This document shows positions 25,613 through 33,942 of a stretch of DNA of 44,189 nt, piece by piece (the first letter of the stretch is position 1; every line of letters starts with the position of its first letter). Location: assembly GCA_964624795.1 (NCBI GenBank), contig CAZUZS010000041.1:1-44189 (forward strand), written 5' to 3'. Source of the DNA: CAZUZS01 sp964624795. Its GTDB lineage: Bacteria > Calditrichota > Calditrichia > RBG-13-44-9. A program made the position numbers and the translations under genes. The notes below the pieces were generated by a model, which saw only the letters and a program-made list of their open reading frames with translations, was not told the origin of the DNA and searched no databases.

Positions 25613-26677
25613 ATGCCAGAATCGTCTCAATATTCAGAAGCCGTCGGTTGCATTCACATTCATTCTACCTATTCAGATGGCAGCGGCACTATCCCGGAAA
25701 TATCTGCGACTGCCCACGAAGCCGGTCTGGATTACATTATGATCACTGACCACAATAACCTGCGGGCATTGAAAAATGGTGAGGAGGGGTGGTACGGGCC
25801 GGTTTTGACGATCATTGGGTACGAGATAAACGATATTGACGATACTAATCACTACCTGGCATTCGGCCTGGAAGAAGAAGTCAGCAAGAATCTTCCGGCA
25901 CCGGAGTATGTTCGCCGGGTGCGGGACAATGGTGGATTTGGGATTATTGCGCACCCTGATGAACAGCGGGAATCCATGCCCGAACATCCATCATATCCGT
26001 GGGTGGCCTGGGACAGCCGGGACTACCAGGGAATAGAAATATGGAACCAGATGTCGGAGTGGATGGAGGGTCTCACACCATGGAACAAGCTCTGGCGTTT
26101 TATTAATCCAAGAAAATCCATTATCGCGCCGCTTCCGCGGACCCTGCAACGTTGGGATGAGGCAGCCATCGACCGCAATGTGGTAGGTATAGGCGGAGTG
26201 GATGCCCATGCCCACAAACATAAGATGTTCGGCGGGCTGGTACAGGTTACTGTTTTCCGGTACAAAGTCCAGTTTAAATCGGTGCGGACCCACCTGCTGC
26301 TTTCCCGCCCGCTTGCCCCGGGAATGGATGTGCAGGAAGCCAAATCTTTAATCTATGATGCACTTTGTAACAGTCGCGGTTTCATTTCGAATTTCTTTAA
26401 CGGCGATGCCACCGGTTTTCGTTGCCGGGCTGAGAATGAATTAAGGACTGCCAATATGGGTGAATCGCTCGGATTTCGCGAAGAGACCCGCTTGCTTGCA
26501 GAGCTGCCGGGACCTGCACAAATTCGCCTGATCGCCGATGGAAAACCAGCCGACCAAAAAGAAGGCACTGCAGTCACCTTTCAGATCAAGCAACCCGGTC
26601 TCTATCGTGTGGAAGTTTACCGGAAAGGACGTGCCTGGATTTTTTCAAATCACATAAGGATTACAGGTGAGTCGTAA
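25613..26677 (+). CDS. PHP-domain metal-dependent phosphoesterase-like protein
   Basis: A 354-residue protein from the ATG at 25613. The PHP motif is clear: HIHSTYSDGSG with metal ligands His15 and His17, then DYIMITDHNN, GYEINDID, FGIIAHPDEQ and the late DAHAHK. PHP proteins hydrolyse phosphoesters with a di- or trinuclear metal site; in this family (COG0613-like) substrates include nucleoside phosphates and histidinol phosphate, and others are unknown. After about residue 250 a beta-rich C-terminal extension follows. An in-frame GTG at 25580 is another possible start. The 3' end overlaps the prenyltransferase gene by 11 bases, so the two are translationally coupled. The association with isoprenoid genes suggests a phosphorylated lipid intermediate or head group as substrate, but this is inference. 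Confidence 0.82.
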   Translation: MPESSQYSEAVGCIHIHSTYSDGSGTIPEISATAHEAGLDYIMITDHNNLRALKNGEEGWYGPVLTIIGYEINDIDDTNHYLAFGLEEEVSKNLPAPEYVRRVRDNGGFGIIAHPDEQRESMPEHPSYPWVAWDSRDYQGIEIWNQMSEWMEGLTPWNKLWRFINPRKSIIAPLPRTLQRWDEAAIDRNVVGIGGVDAHAHKHKMFGGLVQVTVFRYKVQFKSVRTHLLLSRPLAPGMDVQEAKSLIYDALCNSRGFISNFFNGDATGFRCRAENELRTANMGESLGFREETRLLAELPGPAQIRLIADGKPADQKEGTAVTFQIKQPGLYRVEVYRKGRAWIFSNHIRITGES

Positions 26678-27632
26678 AAACTGGCTGAGTTATTTTGACT
26701 ATTTTTTCATCACCCGCCCCATGCTTTTTTTTCCGGGCTGGAGTACGCTGTTAGCCGGTTATATGGTAGTTAGCGGTCAGAACAACCTTCAGTCGTTTCT
26801 TGCCGACAGGGGTGTAATCTGGCAATTTCCGGAATCGTCTGTTTTTTACTCGGCACTCGCATTCGCTGCTGCGATGGGCGCCAGCTTCATCCTCAACCAG
26901 TTGCACGATGTGGAAACCGACCGTCATAATGAAAAGCTTTTCCTCCTGGAGGGAAAACATATTGGAAAACCGGCGGCGATTGTGGAAAGCACTCTTCTCA
27001 TACTTATTTCCATGGGCTTCAGCTTGCTCGTCAATTCGGAAATTTTGTTTCTCAATATTGCCTTTATTTTCATCACCGGTTACCTGTATAATTTCCCGCC
27101 TTTTGAATTTAAAAACCGGCCGTGGTGGGGTTCTCTGCTCAATATGCTAATGGGATGGATTGCTTTTGCCCTGGGATGGACGATCGTGGGCAACTTGAAT
27201 CTTCAACTGCTTCTTTACTCGCTTCCCTACTTCTTCCTGAATTCCGGTCTCTGTTTTCTCACGACCCTGCCCGATATGGGTGGAGACCGGGCGGCGAATA
27301 AAACGACGCTGAGTGTCCGTTATGGGATCAAACTTACCATCTGGCTCAGCATCTTCAGTTATGTTGCGTCCCTCATTAGCGGGCTCTTGCTGAGCGACCG
27401 CCTAATTCTGTTAATTGATCTGCTCACCCTTTGGTGGATTCTCAGGATGGCTTTCAAACCAACAGTTTCGGCGGCGGTGAAGGTGGTAAAAATGGCGATT
27501 CTGTTCTTTTCCCTGGCAGTCTGTACCAGGTTCCCATTTTACTTTGTTGTTATGATACTGATTTTCTTTTTCACAAAATTTTACTACCGGCAGCGCTTTC
27601 AATTTGATTATCCAAATTTTCGAGGAGATTGA
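26667..27632 (+). CDS. UbiA-family prenyltransferase
   Basis: A 321-residue integral membrane enzyme that transfers a polyprenyl group from its diphosphate to an acceptor. The two Asp-rich motifs of the family are present: NQLHDVETD (Asn77, Asp81, Asp85) and DMGGD (Asp203, Asp207). About eight to nine hydrophobic helices are visible. The N-terminal ITRPMLFFPGW fits the usual RP motif. Candidate acceptors are a quinone head group, homogentisate, chlorin or glyceryl phosphate (DGGGP synthase). The sequence alone cannot choose, but the partner gene is a geranylgeranyl-reductase-like enzyme, which favours a geranylgeranylated lipid. GTG start with AAGGA 8 bases upstream; 11-base overlap with the PHP gene. 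The next gene starts two bases after its stop. Confidence 0.88.
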   Translation: MSRKNWLSYFDYFFITRPMLFFPGWSTLLAGYMVVSGQNNLQSFLADRGVIWQFPESSVFYSALAFAAAMGASFILNQLHDVETDRHNEKLFLLEGKHIGKPAAIVESTLLILISMGFSLLVNSEILFLNIAFIFITGYLYNFPPFEFKNRPWWGSLLNMLMGWIAFALGWTIVGNLNLQLLLYSLPYFFLNSGLCFLTTLPDMGGDRAANKTTLSVRYGIKLTIWLSIFSYVASLISGLLLSDRLILLIDLLTLWWILRMAFKPTVSAAVKVVKMAILFFSLAVCTRFPFYFVVMILIFFFTKFYYRQRFQFDYPNFRGD

Positions 27633-27634
27633 GA

Positions 27635-28837
27635 ATGTATCAAACCCGGCAAATCGATAGACCATTTGATATCATCGTGGTGGGTGGTGGTCCCGCCGGA
27701 TCGATGGCTGCCTGGCAGGCTGCCCGCCTCGGTGCGAGCGTGCTGCTGCTGGAGAAAGACCGCGAAGTCGGCATCCCGGTTCGCTGCGCGGAGGCTGTCG
27801 GCAAGCGCAGCCTGGAAGAACTGATCGAGAAGCCAGCTCCTGCGCACTGGATTGCCGCCGAAATCAGCCGTTTCAGGCTGGTTGCACCGGACGGCACAAA
27901 AGTGTTTGTCGATGCCAATAATGAAACCGGGTATGTTCTCCACCGCCGTATTTTCGATTCAGACCTGGCAGCGATGGCGGCAAATGCCGGGGCGCAATTG
28001 CTAACAAGTGCCGAAGTAACCGGCGTTCTGAAATCGGACGGCGTGGTCCGGGGTGTAAGAACCTCGCTGGGGAATGAATCAGTGGAAATAAGCAGCCGCA
28101 TTGTAATTGCTGCCGATGGCGTTGAATCGCGCGTCGCACGCTGGGCAGGTATTGACTCGACAGTTCGGTTGAAAGATATGGAAACCTGCGCCCAGTATAC
28201 CCTCGCCAATATCGATTGCGACCCGAGCGTCTGCGATTTTTATTTTTCACGGGAATTTGCGCCGGGCGGCTACGCCTGGGTTTTTCCCAAGGGAGAAAGA
28301 GTCGCAAACGTGGGATTGGGAATCTCCGGCAATTTTTCCCGTAAAGGTCCCCCGGAAGAGCGCCTGGAGCTGTATCTGGAACGATTTTTCCCTGCTGCCT
28401 CAATAGTCTCCCGAACGGTAGGCGGTGTGCCGGTAGACAAAACCTTAAAAAGTATAGTTGCCGACGGTTTTATGGTGATCGGCGACGCAGCGCACCAGGC
28501 CAATCCCATTTCGGGTGGCGGGATTATTTCCGGGATGATTGCCGGCAAAATTTCCGGTGAAGTGGCCGCCGAAGCCATCAGAACTGGAAACGTTGGTCAG
28601 AAAGCATTGTTGCCCTACGCCAGACAATGGCACAAAAGAGTGGGAAAAAGCCATGCAAGAACATATCGACTCAAAGAGGCGCTGATGAAATTTGACGACA
28701 GGCAGTTAAACAGCATCGCCGAAGAATATTTGAAACTAAAGGACGACCAACGGAACATCCTCAATCTTTTCAAGACTGCCTTTAGAAATAAACCTTCGTT
28801 CCTGTTCGATGTCATCAAGATATTTTCCTCGTTTTAA
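27635..28837 (+). CDS. geranylgeranyl reductase family FAD-dependent oxidoreductase
   Basis: A 400-residue flavoprotein. The FAD-binding GGGPAG is at 17-22 (DIIVVGGGPAGSMAAWQAA), followed by EKDREVGIPVRCAEAVGK near 40-56, the family motif with the conserved Cys. A second FAD motif, VIGDAAHQANPISGGGI, is near 282-298, and FYFSREFAPGGYAWVFPKG is the substrate-domain signature. Members saturate geranylgeranyl chains of chlorophyll, quinones or archaeal lipids. The ATG at 27635 has GAGGAG 7 bases upstream and follows the UbiA stop by two bases, so the three genes form one operon. An archaeal-type ether lipid, a partially saturated menaquinone or another isoprenoid are all possible products. The C-terminal 80 residues are helical and basic. 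Confidence 0.88.
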   Translation: MYQTRQIDRPFDIIVVGGGPAGSMAAWQAARLGASVLLLEKDREVGIPVRCAEAVGKRSLEELIEKPAPAHWIAAEISRFRLVAPDGTKVFVDANNETGYVLHRRIFDSDLAAMAANAGAQLLTSAEVTGVLKSDGVVRGVRTSLGNESVEISSRIVIAADGVESRVARWAGIDSTVRLKDMETCAQYTLANIDCDPSVCDFYFSREFAPGGYAWVFPKGERVANVGLGISGNFSRKGPPEERLELYLERFFPAASIVSRTVGGVPVDKTLKSIVADGFMVIGDAAHQANPISGGGIISGMIAGKISGEVAAEAIRTGNVGQKALLPYARQWHKRVGKSHARTYRLKEALMKFDDRQLNSIAEEYLKLKDDQRNILNLFKTAFRNKPSFLFDVIKIFSSF

Positions 28838-29282
28838 ACTGCATTTTTTAACAGGAACACCAGTACGGCAAGAATTCATCTGCATCGACACTTTATGGCA
28901 ATTCGCTGCTCCAAATCGACAATCTAAAAACCTGGATTCGCATTCGATGCGATGCGATGCGAAACCGTCCCTGAAAAAAGTCGTAACGCTTTGCGCAATA
29001 GGCCGGGAGGATATGTGCCACATAAAATGACATTTTCTAATGAAATTTCCGGGAATACGTTCACCGATAAAGGCCGGACGGACAACTTCCCCGGGTGTTG
29101 CTTTCATTGTTATATTTCACTTCTGCGGCCTTATCCGTCTTATAATTACGAAAAATTTGCCGATAGTTATAGTCGCACCACTACGATTGTGGCAAAGGCC
29201 ACAATTCCAATTTGGTCCAAAAGCTTATCTGGCATATCCGAATGTAGTGGATTGCTAAATACTTTTCATCGGAAATCTAACC
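28838..29282. other. 445-base spacer
   Basis: No convincing gene lies here. A short GATGC direct repeat is present near 28946-28962. The open frames on both strands overlap and have no protein-like pattern. The promoter of the next membrane protein gene could be in the AT-rich right third. Confidence 0.4.
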
Positions 29283-30473
29283 ATGTATCTTGAGCTCCCA
29301 CAGTTTGTCGGTGCCATTATCATCCTGCTCTGGATCGATTTTATCGTCCTCCTTATTGTGCGAAAAATAAAGCTGCCTGATTTTTTTGCGCATGTCTGCA
29401 CCGGGTTCCTTTTGGGATTGCTGATCAGTAACTTTGGGGATATGCTCTCACTTTATCTTCAAGTTGTATTCACTCAGTTTACCGGTTTGTTTGAAGTACT
29501 CATTATGATGGGTTTATTTTTTTTCTTCCTTGAATTTGCTTTCCGGACGCGCCTGAAGACCTACCGGATTGCGCCAGTTGCTGACTACCGCATCGTTTTC
29601 CTGTACACCGGTACACTGGCGATACTTATATCAATAGCCACCTACATGTTGATGATCCCGAACGCCGGTTACAAGCAGCTCATCTTTCTACCCGTTGCGC
29701 TTCTGGCTGCTGATCTGGGCGGTTTGGTAACGGGAGGATTTTTCGATCCCGACCAACTACGCTTGAGGTACCTTGATTTTATGAAATTTACGCTGGCGCT
29801 GGAAACCGTTTCGATTCTGGCCTATCTGCTGTTTGCCGTTCCTTCTCAAATTGAACTAAACTATTTAAACTATGGCTTTTTTATTCTCCCATTGATAGCC
29901 CTGATACTTTTCTGGGCGATGTCCCGTCCCAAGTGGACAAACCGCCGAATTCAACAGTTGCAAAAAGTGCCTGTTTTCCCCCTGGTAATCGGGATTCTGC
30001 TGATGCCGATATTGATCGGTTTTTATTTCAGCCTGCCCATTATATTTACGGGCATGGTGTGCGGCATTGCCCTCCAGGTACTGGTGCGCCAGAACAGGAT
30101 ACTGCGGGAACCGATCCCGCTTGGCACCTTCCGGTTCTTTATAATTTTTCCGCTGGCCGCGCTCGGGATCACGATATCAGCGAACGTCAACTGGATTCAT
30201 GCGCTTCTGGATGCGCTGGTCATTCTGTTTGCGCTGCTAATTGCCGCTTTCATAGTCGGTATTTTCTGGATGCGCCGCGAGGAGGAGTATGTCGCCATGT
30301 TCTTTTCCCTTCTTTACAGGGGCGAAATTACCCTCTTTTTCCTGCTATGGGGCTATTTGCAGAATATCATCCCGAGGGAGATTATCGCCGCTGTCCTTAT
30401 GCTCTCCCTTCTGCTTCACATTATCGCCCGGCTGGGACTCATCCGCCGACTACAAACCGACAAAGCCACCTGA
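29283..30473 (+). CDS. polytopic membrane protein resembling a cation:proton antiporter
   Basis: A 396-residue protein with about eleven to twelve hydrophobic helices spread evenly over its length and short basic loops (for example FRTRLKTYR near 92-100). The layout and length resemble Kef/CPA2-type sodium-proton or potassium-proton antiporters without the cytoplasmic nucleotide-binding domain. I cannot point to the double Asp (ND/DD) pair of that family with certainty; the segment LLAADLGGLVTGGFFDPDQL near 143-162 is the best candidate. No signal peptide. The start ATG at 29283 has a weak ribosome binding site. It lies 445 bases after the isoprenoid operon and is probably separate from it. 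The assignment is tentative. Confidence 0.55.
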   Translation: MYLELPQFVGAIIILLWIDFIVLLIVRKIKLPDFFAHVCTGFLLGLLISNFGDMLSLYLQVVFTQFTGLFEVLIMMGLFFFFLEFAFRTRLKTYRIAPVADYRIVFLYTGTLAILISIATYMLMIPNAGYKQLIFLPVALLAADLGGLVTGGFFDPDQLRLRYLDFMKFTLALETVSILAYLLFAVPSQIELNYLNYGFFILPLIALILFWAMSRPKWTNRRIQQLQKVPVFPLVIGILLMPILIGFYFSLPIIFTGMVCGIALQVLVRQNRILREPIPLGTFRFFIIFPLAALGITISANVNWIHALLDALVILFALLIAAFIVGIFWMRREEEYVAMFFSLLYRGEITLFFLLWGYLQNIIPREIIAAVLMLSLLLHIIARLGLIRRLQTDKAT

Positions 30474-30569
30474 CGCAGTGCTCACTCAAGTACCCATTCT
30501 TGTAATAGTTTCAGCCTTTACAACATTTTGCGAAACAATTACAGCACCGACCTTCGGTTTCAAAGGAGG

Positions 30570-30600
30570 TTGGCGTAGTTTAATTTGTGTTATATATTTG
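30570..30600 (+). promoter_or_regulatory. promoter of ftsY
   Basis: TTGGCG (30570-30575), a 17-base spacer and TATATT (30593-30598) continuing into TG give the same arrangement as the nusA promoter. The start point would be near 30605, about 55 bases before the ftsY ATG. Confidence 0.6.
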
Positions 30601-30616
30601 ATCCGGATTTTGACGA

Positions 30617-30634
30617 GCAGCCTTCGGTGGCTGC
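30617..30634 (+). other. hairpin in the ftsY leader
   Basis: GCAGCC-TTCGGT-GGCTGC forms a six-pair stem; a C(UUCG)G loop is an alternative pairing. It begins about 12 bases after the predicted start point and has no T-run after it, so it is not a terminator. It may stabilise the 5' end of the mRNA. Confidence 0.45.
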
Positions 30635-30660
30635 ATCAACATTGAAAATGAGGATTTAAG

Positions 30661-31569
30661 ATGAATTTTTTGAATAAGTTGAAGCAGGGTTTGACCAAAA
30701 CCCGCGAACAGGTGTTCGACCAGATACAAAACGCTATTTTATCCGCCAGTAAAATTGACGATTCGCTTCTGGAAGAAATTGAGGATATCCTGATTGCCGG
30801 CGATGTCGGCGTTGACACGACATCACTCATCATCGGGCATCTAAAGGAGGAAGTAAAAAAACGAAAATATCAATACACCGAGCAGTTATATAAACTTTTG
30901 AAGGAAGAAATAATCGGCCTGCTGCTGGCAGGTGGCGAGGAGAACGGTAAACCCGCGCAGCCGCCTTTCGTCATTCTGGTGGTGGGCGTAAACGGCACAG
31001 GAAAGACCACGTCGATCGCCAAATTAGCCAATATTTTCAAAAACCAAGGACAGAGCGTTCTCCTGGTAGCCGCCGATACATTTCGCGCTGCGGCTATTGA
31101 GCAGCTCCAGATTTGGGCAGAGCGCGCCGGTGTGGACATCATCAAACATCAGAGCGGAGCGGATCCCGGCGCTGTTGCATTCGATGCACTGCGGGCGGCC
31201 CAGGCACGAAAAACGGATGTCGTCATAATCGATACTGCCGGCCGGCTGCATACTAAAGTCAACCTCATGGAGGAACTCAAGAAAATTCAGCGGGTGATGC
31301 AAAAGGTCATCCCCGAGGCACCGCACCAGACGCTGCTGGTGCTGGACGGCACAGTGGGACAAAACGCAATTTCGCAGGCCAAACAGTTTATCGATGCAGT
31401 AGGAGTGAACGGCATTATCCTCACCAAGCTGGACGGGACTGCAAAAGGCGGCGCGGTAATCGGCATCTCCCACAGGCTGAATCTGCCGGTAAAATACGTG
31501 GGTTTGGGAGAGAAAATTGACGACCTTCAGCCATTCGATCCGGAGGCTTTTGTGGAGGGGCTTTTTTAG
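30661..31569 (+). CDS. ftsY: signal recognition particle receptor FtsY
   Basis: FtsY is the SRP receptor GTPase that docks ribosome-SRP complexes at the membrane for insertion of inner-membrane proteins. The 302-residue protein has an N domain (1-95) followed by the G domain with GVNGTGKTT at 109-117 (G1). Next come AADTFRAAAIEQLQ (G2, SRP-GTPase insertion), DTAGRLHTKVNLMEEL (G3), TKLDGTAKGGA (G4 and closing loop) and YVGLGEKIDDL (G5). There is no long acidic A domain at the N-terminus, so this is the short form. A GAGGA sequence sits in front of the ATG. It has its own promoter (30570-30600). Confidence 0.96.
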   Translation: MNFLNKLKQGLTKTREQVFDQIQNAILSASKIDDSLLEEIEDILIAGDVGVDTTSLIIGHLKEEVKKRKYQYTEQLYKLLKEEIIGLLLAGGEENGKPAQPPFVILVVGVNGTGKTTSIAKLANIFKNQGQSVLLVAADTFRAAAIEQLQIWAERAGVDIIKHQSGADPGAVAFDALRAAQARKTDVVIIDTAGRLHTKVNLMEELKKIQRVMQKVIPEAPHQTLLVLDGTVGQNAISQAKQFIDAVGVNGIILTKLDGTAKGGAVIGISHRLNLPVKYVGLGEKIDDLQPFDPEAFVEGLF

Positions 31570-31665
31570 TGTTTGAACGCCCTTTCATTTCATAAGGATC
31601 ATCTTCCTGGTTTCCAGAAAGCCTCCACTTTTAACTCTCATGCGCGCCTGCACAAAACTTCCCAC

Positions 31666-31695
31666 TTGAATTTTTCCGTCCTGTCTTCGTATATT
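31666..31695 (+). promoter_or_regulatory. candidate promoter of the MerR-like gene
   Basis: TTGAAT (31666-31671), an 18-base spacer and TATATT (31690-31695) resemble the ftsY and nusA promoters. The start codon follows about 53 bases later. A possible hairpin GTATTC...GAATAC lies at 31711-31736. Confidence 0.5.
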
Positions 31696-31747
31696 CAGTG
31701 GAGTGTTCCTGTATTCTCACTAAAAAAGATGAATACGAGTAAAGCCC

Positions 31748-32092
31748 ATGCGCATCACAATGCCGAAAAGAAAGCTGGTTTATCCCCTGCGGGAAGTTTG
31801 CAGAATGACCGGGCTTTCCGATGAAGTTATCAAGCGGTGGGAAGTGCAATTTCCCATAATCAAGCCGATTCGGAACCGCGCCGCCAACCGGAATTATCTT
31901 GAGAAAGATGTTAAACTGATTTTCTACATTCGCGATCTGATCTACGTCCAGAAGCTGAATGAAGAGCAGGTTCTTGAAAAAGTGAAGAAATATAATCCTT
32001 TAGTGGATGCCGAAAGCCCTGCTTTTCTCAAGAGCCTGCTGGCGGAGATCAAGATGGAAATTGAAGATATCAAAAATCTCCTTTCCGAATAA
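31748..32092 (+). CDS. MerR-family DNA-binding regulator
   Basis: A 114-residue protein whose first 75 residues form a MerR-type winged helix: LVYPLREVCRMTGLSDEVIK is the helix-turn-helix, followed by RWEVQFPIIKPIRNRAANRN (wing) and YLEKDVKLIFYIRDLIY. The short C-terminal part is helical and charged and carries no cysteine effector-binding motif, so this is not a metal sensor of classic type. A second ATG at 31760 (MPKRKLVYP) is an alternative start. Small MerR proteins of this kind are common in FCB genomes close to ftsY and tRNA genes; their target is unknown. It is probably a stand-alone unit with the promoter at 31666-31695. Confidence 0.82.
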   Translation: MRITMPKRKLVYPLREVCRMTGLSDEVIKRWEVQFPIIKPIRNRAANRNYLEKDVKLIFYIRDLIYVQKLNEEQVLEKVKKYNPLVDAESPAFLKSLLAEIKMEIEDIKNLLSE

Positions 32093-32195
32093 GCCACCGA
32101 GAGGAGCCGCTCATCAAAAATGCCGGCTTACGGCGGTTCATTTCCCGGATCATAAATCCACTCTGCCGCGACTGTGAAGGATAATGCAAAACCGT

Positions 32196-32224
32196 TTGAC
32201 ATGTTTTCCGTATTGTATTAAATT
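32196..32224 (+). promoter_or_regulatory. promoter of the tRNA-Pro gene
   Basis: A consensus TTGACA (32196-32201), a 17-base spacer and TAAATT (32219-32224) with TTTG immediately after it. The start point would be near 32231, four bases before the mature tRNA 5' end, so the primary transcript has almost no leader. Confidence 0.7.
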
Positions 32225-32234
32225 TTTGCGGTTT

Positions 32235-32309
32235 CGGAGCGTGGCGCAGCCTGGATAGCGCACTACCTTGGGGTGGTAGGGGTCGCTGGTTCAAATCCAG
32301 TCGCTCCGA
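32235..32309 (+). tRNA. tRNA-Pro (anticodon GGG)
   Basis: A full cloverleaf can be folded. The acceptor stem is CGGAGCG with CGCTCCG and the discriminator base A. The D stem is GCGC with GCGC, the anticodon stem is CTACC with GGTAG, and its loop TTGGGGT contains anticodon GGG. The T stem is GCTGG with CCAGT around TTCAAAT. The CCA end is not encoded in the DNA, so it must be added. It reads proline codon CCC. Confidence 0.96.
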
Positions 32310-32316
32310 CAACATG

Positions 32317-32349
32317 AAAAGGGGAATCCGGTGCGGATTTCCCTTTTTT
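32317..32349 (+). terminator. intrinsic terminator of the tRNA-Pro unit
   Basis: AAAAGGGGAATCCG and CGGATTTCCCTTTT pair over about 14 bases, with one G-T wobble and a three-base loop, followed by a run of T. It starts 8 bases after the tRNA. Its presence shows that the glycosyltransferase start must be downstream, not at the earlier in-frame ATG at 32314. Confidence 0.9.
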
Positions 32350-32442
32350 ATTTTATCCCCAGCTTTTCCGGAGCAGATTTCAGGGAAGCAGGCACCAATC
32401 GGATTTACCGACAATTCTCCACTATTGCGAAACAGCAGTTTC

Positions 32443-33186
32443 ATGAATGTACAACAACTAGCCCAGCCCAAATATTTACCAGAACAAAAAATCGGCATTA
32501 TCATTCCGGCTTATAATCCCGACCCGGAACAGCTCGATTTGCTGATAAGTCGAACGGCGACAGCCTGTAAGTTCTGCAGTTTTCACATCCTGGTTGTGGA
32601 CGACGGCTCTGAGAAACCCGTCAAGGCGGCCGCTGATGGAAATATTCCTCTCGAACTCATACGAAATCCGGAAAACCGTGGGAAAGGTGCGGCGCTTAAG
32701 CGGGGATTCCGGCATTTTCTTGTTGACCAACCGGTGGATTACATCGTCACGCTGGATGCCGATCTTCAACACCCTCCCGAGAAGATTCCGGAGTTCATGG
32801 AGACCCTGGCCGCCAATTCGGCGGATATAGTCGTCGGTTACCGCTCCCGCAGTCCGCGCACCATGCCGCCGCACAGGATTTTGTCCAACACGCTGACCTC
32901 GCTGCTTATCTCCCTGCTGACCGGCCAATTGGTAAAAGATAGCCAATGTGGTTTCCGGCTTATCGATGCCAGGGTCCTGCGCAATCTCCCGCTTGAGGAA
33001 AACGGCTTTCACCTGGAAAGCGAACTGCTGATCCGGGCAGCGTGGAAAGGATTCGGGTTAAGTTTTGTCCCGATTCCGACCATTTACAATAAAGAAAAAA
33101 GTTCTATTAAAAATTTTGCCGATACCGTAAATTTTGTTTCTTTGATTTTCCAGCTAATATGGGAGCGTCTTTTTAAATATGTTTGA
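32443..33186 (+). CDS. family 2 glycosyltransferase (dolichyl/polyprenyl-phosphate sugar transferase type)
   Basis: A 247-residue GT-A fold enzyme. The nucleotide-sugar site shows IIIPAYNPDPEQ near 19-30, VVDDGSEKPV at 51-60 (DDGS) and TLDADLQHPPEKI with the DAD metal motif at 105-107. The acceptor part has DSQCGFRLIDARVL and NGFHLESELLIRA. There are no clear C-terminal membrane helices. This pattern is closest to polyprenyl-phosphate mannose/glucose synthases, which supply sugars to envelope glycans. The start at 32443 is used because the in-frame frame opening at 32314 lies inside the tRNA terminator. The pcm start codon lies within the final codons (eight-base overlap), so the two are coupled. 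Confidence 0.85.
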   Translation: MNVQQLAQPKYLPEQKIGIIIPAYNPDPEQLDLLISRTATACKFCSFHILVVDDGSEKPVKAAADGNIPLELIRNPENRGKGAALKRGFRHFLVDQPVDYIVTLDADLQHPPEKIPEFMETLAANSADIVVGYRSRSPRTMPPHRILSNTLTSLLISLLTGQLVKDSQCGFRLIDARVLRNLPLEENGFHLESELLIRAAWKGFGLSFVPIPTIYNKEKSSIKNFADTVNFVSLIFQLIWERLFKYV

Positions 33187-33805
33187 AGTTCTTAGACAAC
33201 AGATGGTACAAAAATGCGTCATCGACGCGGGAATAAACGACCGTAGAGTGATTGCAGCAATGTCAGCAATTCCGCGTCACCTGTTTGTGGAGCCGGCGCT
33301 CGCGCACCAGGCTTACCAGGGAAGCAGCCTGCCCATCGGTTTCGGACAGACCATTTCGCACCCCACAACGGTTGCCACCATGACCGCGGCACTTGAGTTG
33401 AGCGGGGACGAGAAAATCCTGGAGATAGGCACCGGCAGCGGCTACCAGGCAGCGGTGCTGGCGGCCCTGGGAGCAAATGTATTTACCATCGAGCGTATCC
33501 CGGAGCTGGCACGGCAGGCCGAAAAAATTCTCCACGAGCTGAAATTCTACCAGGTGGCGATACGCATCGGCGACGGCAGCCGCGGGTGGCCACAATTCGC
33601 ACCCTTTCAACGGATTATTTTGACGGCTCACAGCAGGGACATCCCGGAAGATCTGCTGCGCCAGCTCGATGAGGGCGGCATTTTAATTATGCCCAAAGGC
33701 GATGAACAAAAGCAGAGCCTGATCCGGTTGATCAAAAACGGGAATGAAATCCTGCAGGAAACCATCTCCGCGGCAAATTTTGTCCCGATGATAAAGAACA
33801 GTTAA
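33179..33805 (+). CDS. pcm: protein-L-isoaspartate O-methyltransferase
   Basis: It methylates isoaspartyl residues in aged proteins with S-adenosylmethionine so that they can revert to aspartate. The 208-residue sequence has the family hallmarks: IPRHLFVEPALAHQAY near 31-46, GFGQTISHPTTVATMT near 54-68 and SAM motif I LEIGTGSGYQAAVLAAL at 81-97. GDGSRGWPQFAPFQRI and VPEDLLRQL-like (here IPEDLLRQL) follow. The ATG at 33179 overlaps the glycosyltransferase stop. Cytoplasmic. Confidence 0.94.
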   Translation: MFEVLRQQMVQKCVIDAGINDRRVIAAMSAIPRHLFVEPALAHQAYQGSSLPIGFGQTISHPTTVATMTAALELSGDEKILEIGTGSGYQAAVLAALGANVFTIERIPELARQAEKILHELKFYQVAIRIGDGSRGWPQFAPFQRIILTAHSRDIPEDLLRQLDEGGILIMPKGDEQKQSLIRLIKNGNEILQETISAANFVPMIKNS

Positions 33806-33942
33806 TCCGCAGCATCGGTCAATTATCCGTGCGTGAGAACTATTTGTTTTGCATAATCTAAGAAATATTTGTCGTTCCGATTTCCGCTTCAGCGGGGTGA
33901 ACAAATTTTTGTTACCACAACAAGCAAGAACAAGGACAAACA

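Noticed and set aside
32314..32442. In-frame upstream extension of the glycosyltransferase starting at 32314.
   Set aside because: These codons lie inside and just after the tRNA-Pro terminator hairpin, and the resulting residues do not look like protein. The start at 32443 is preferred.
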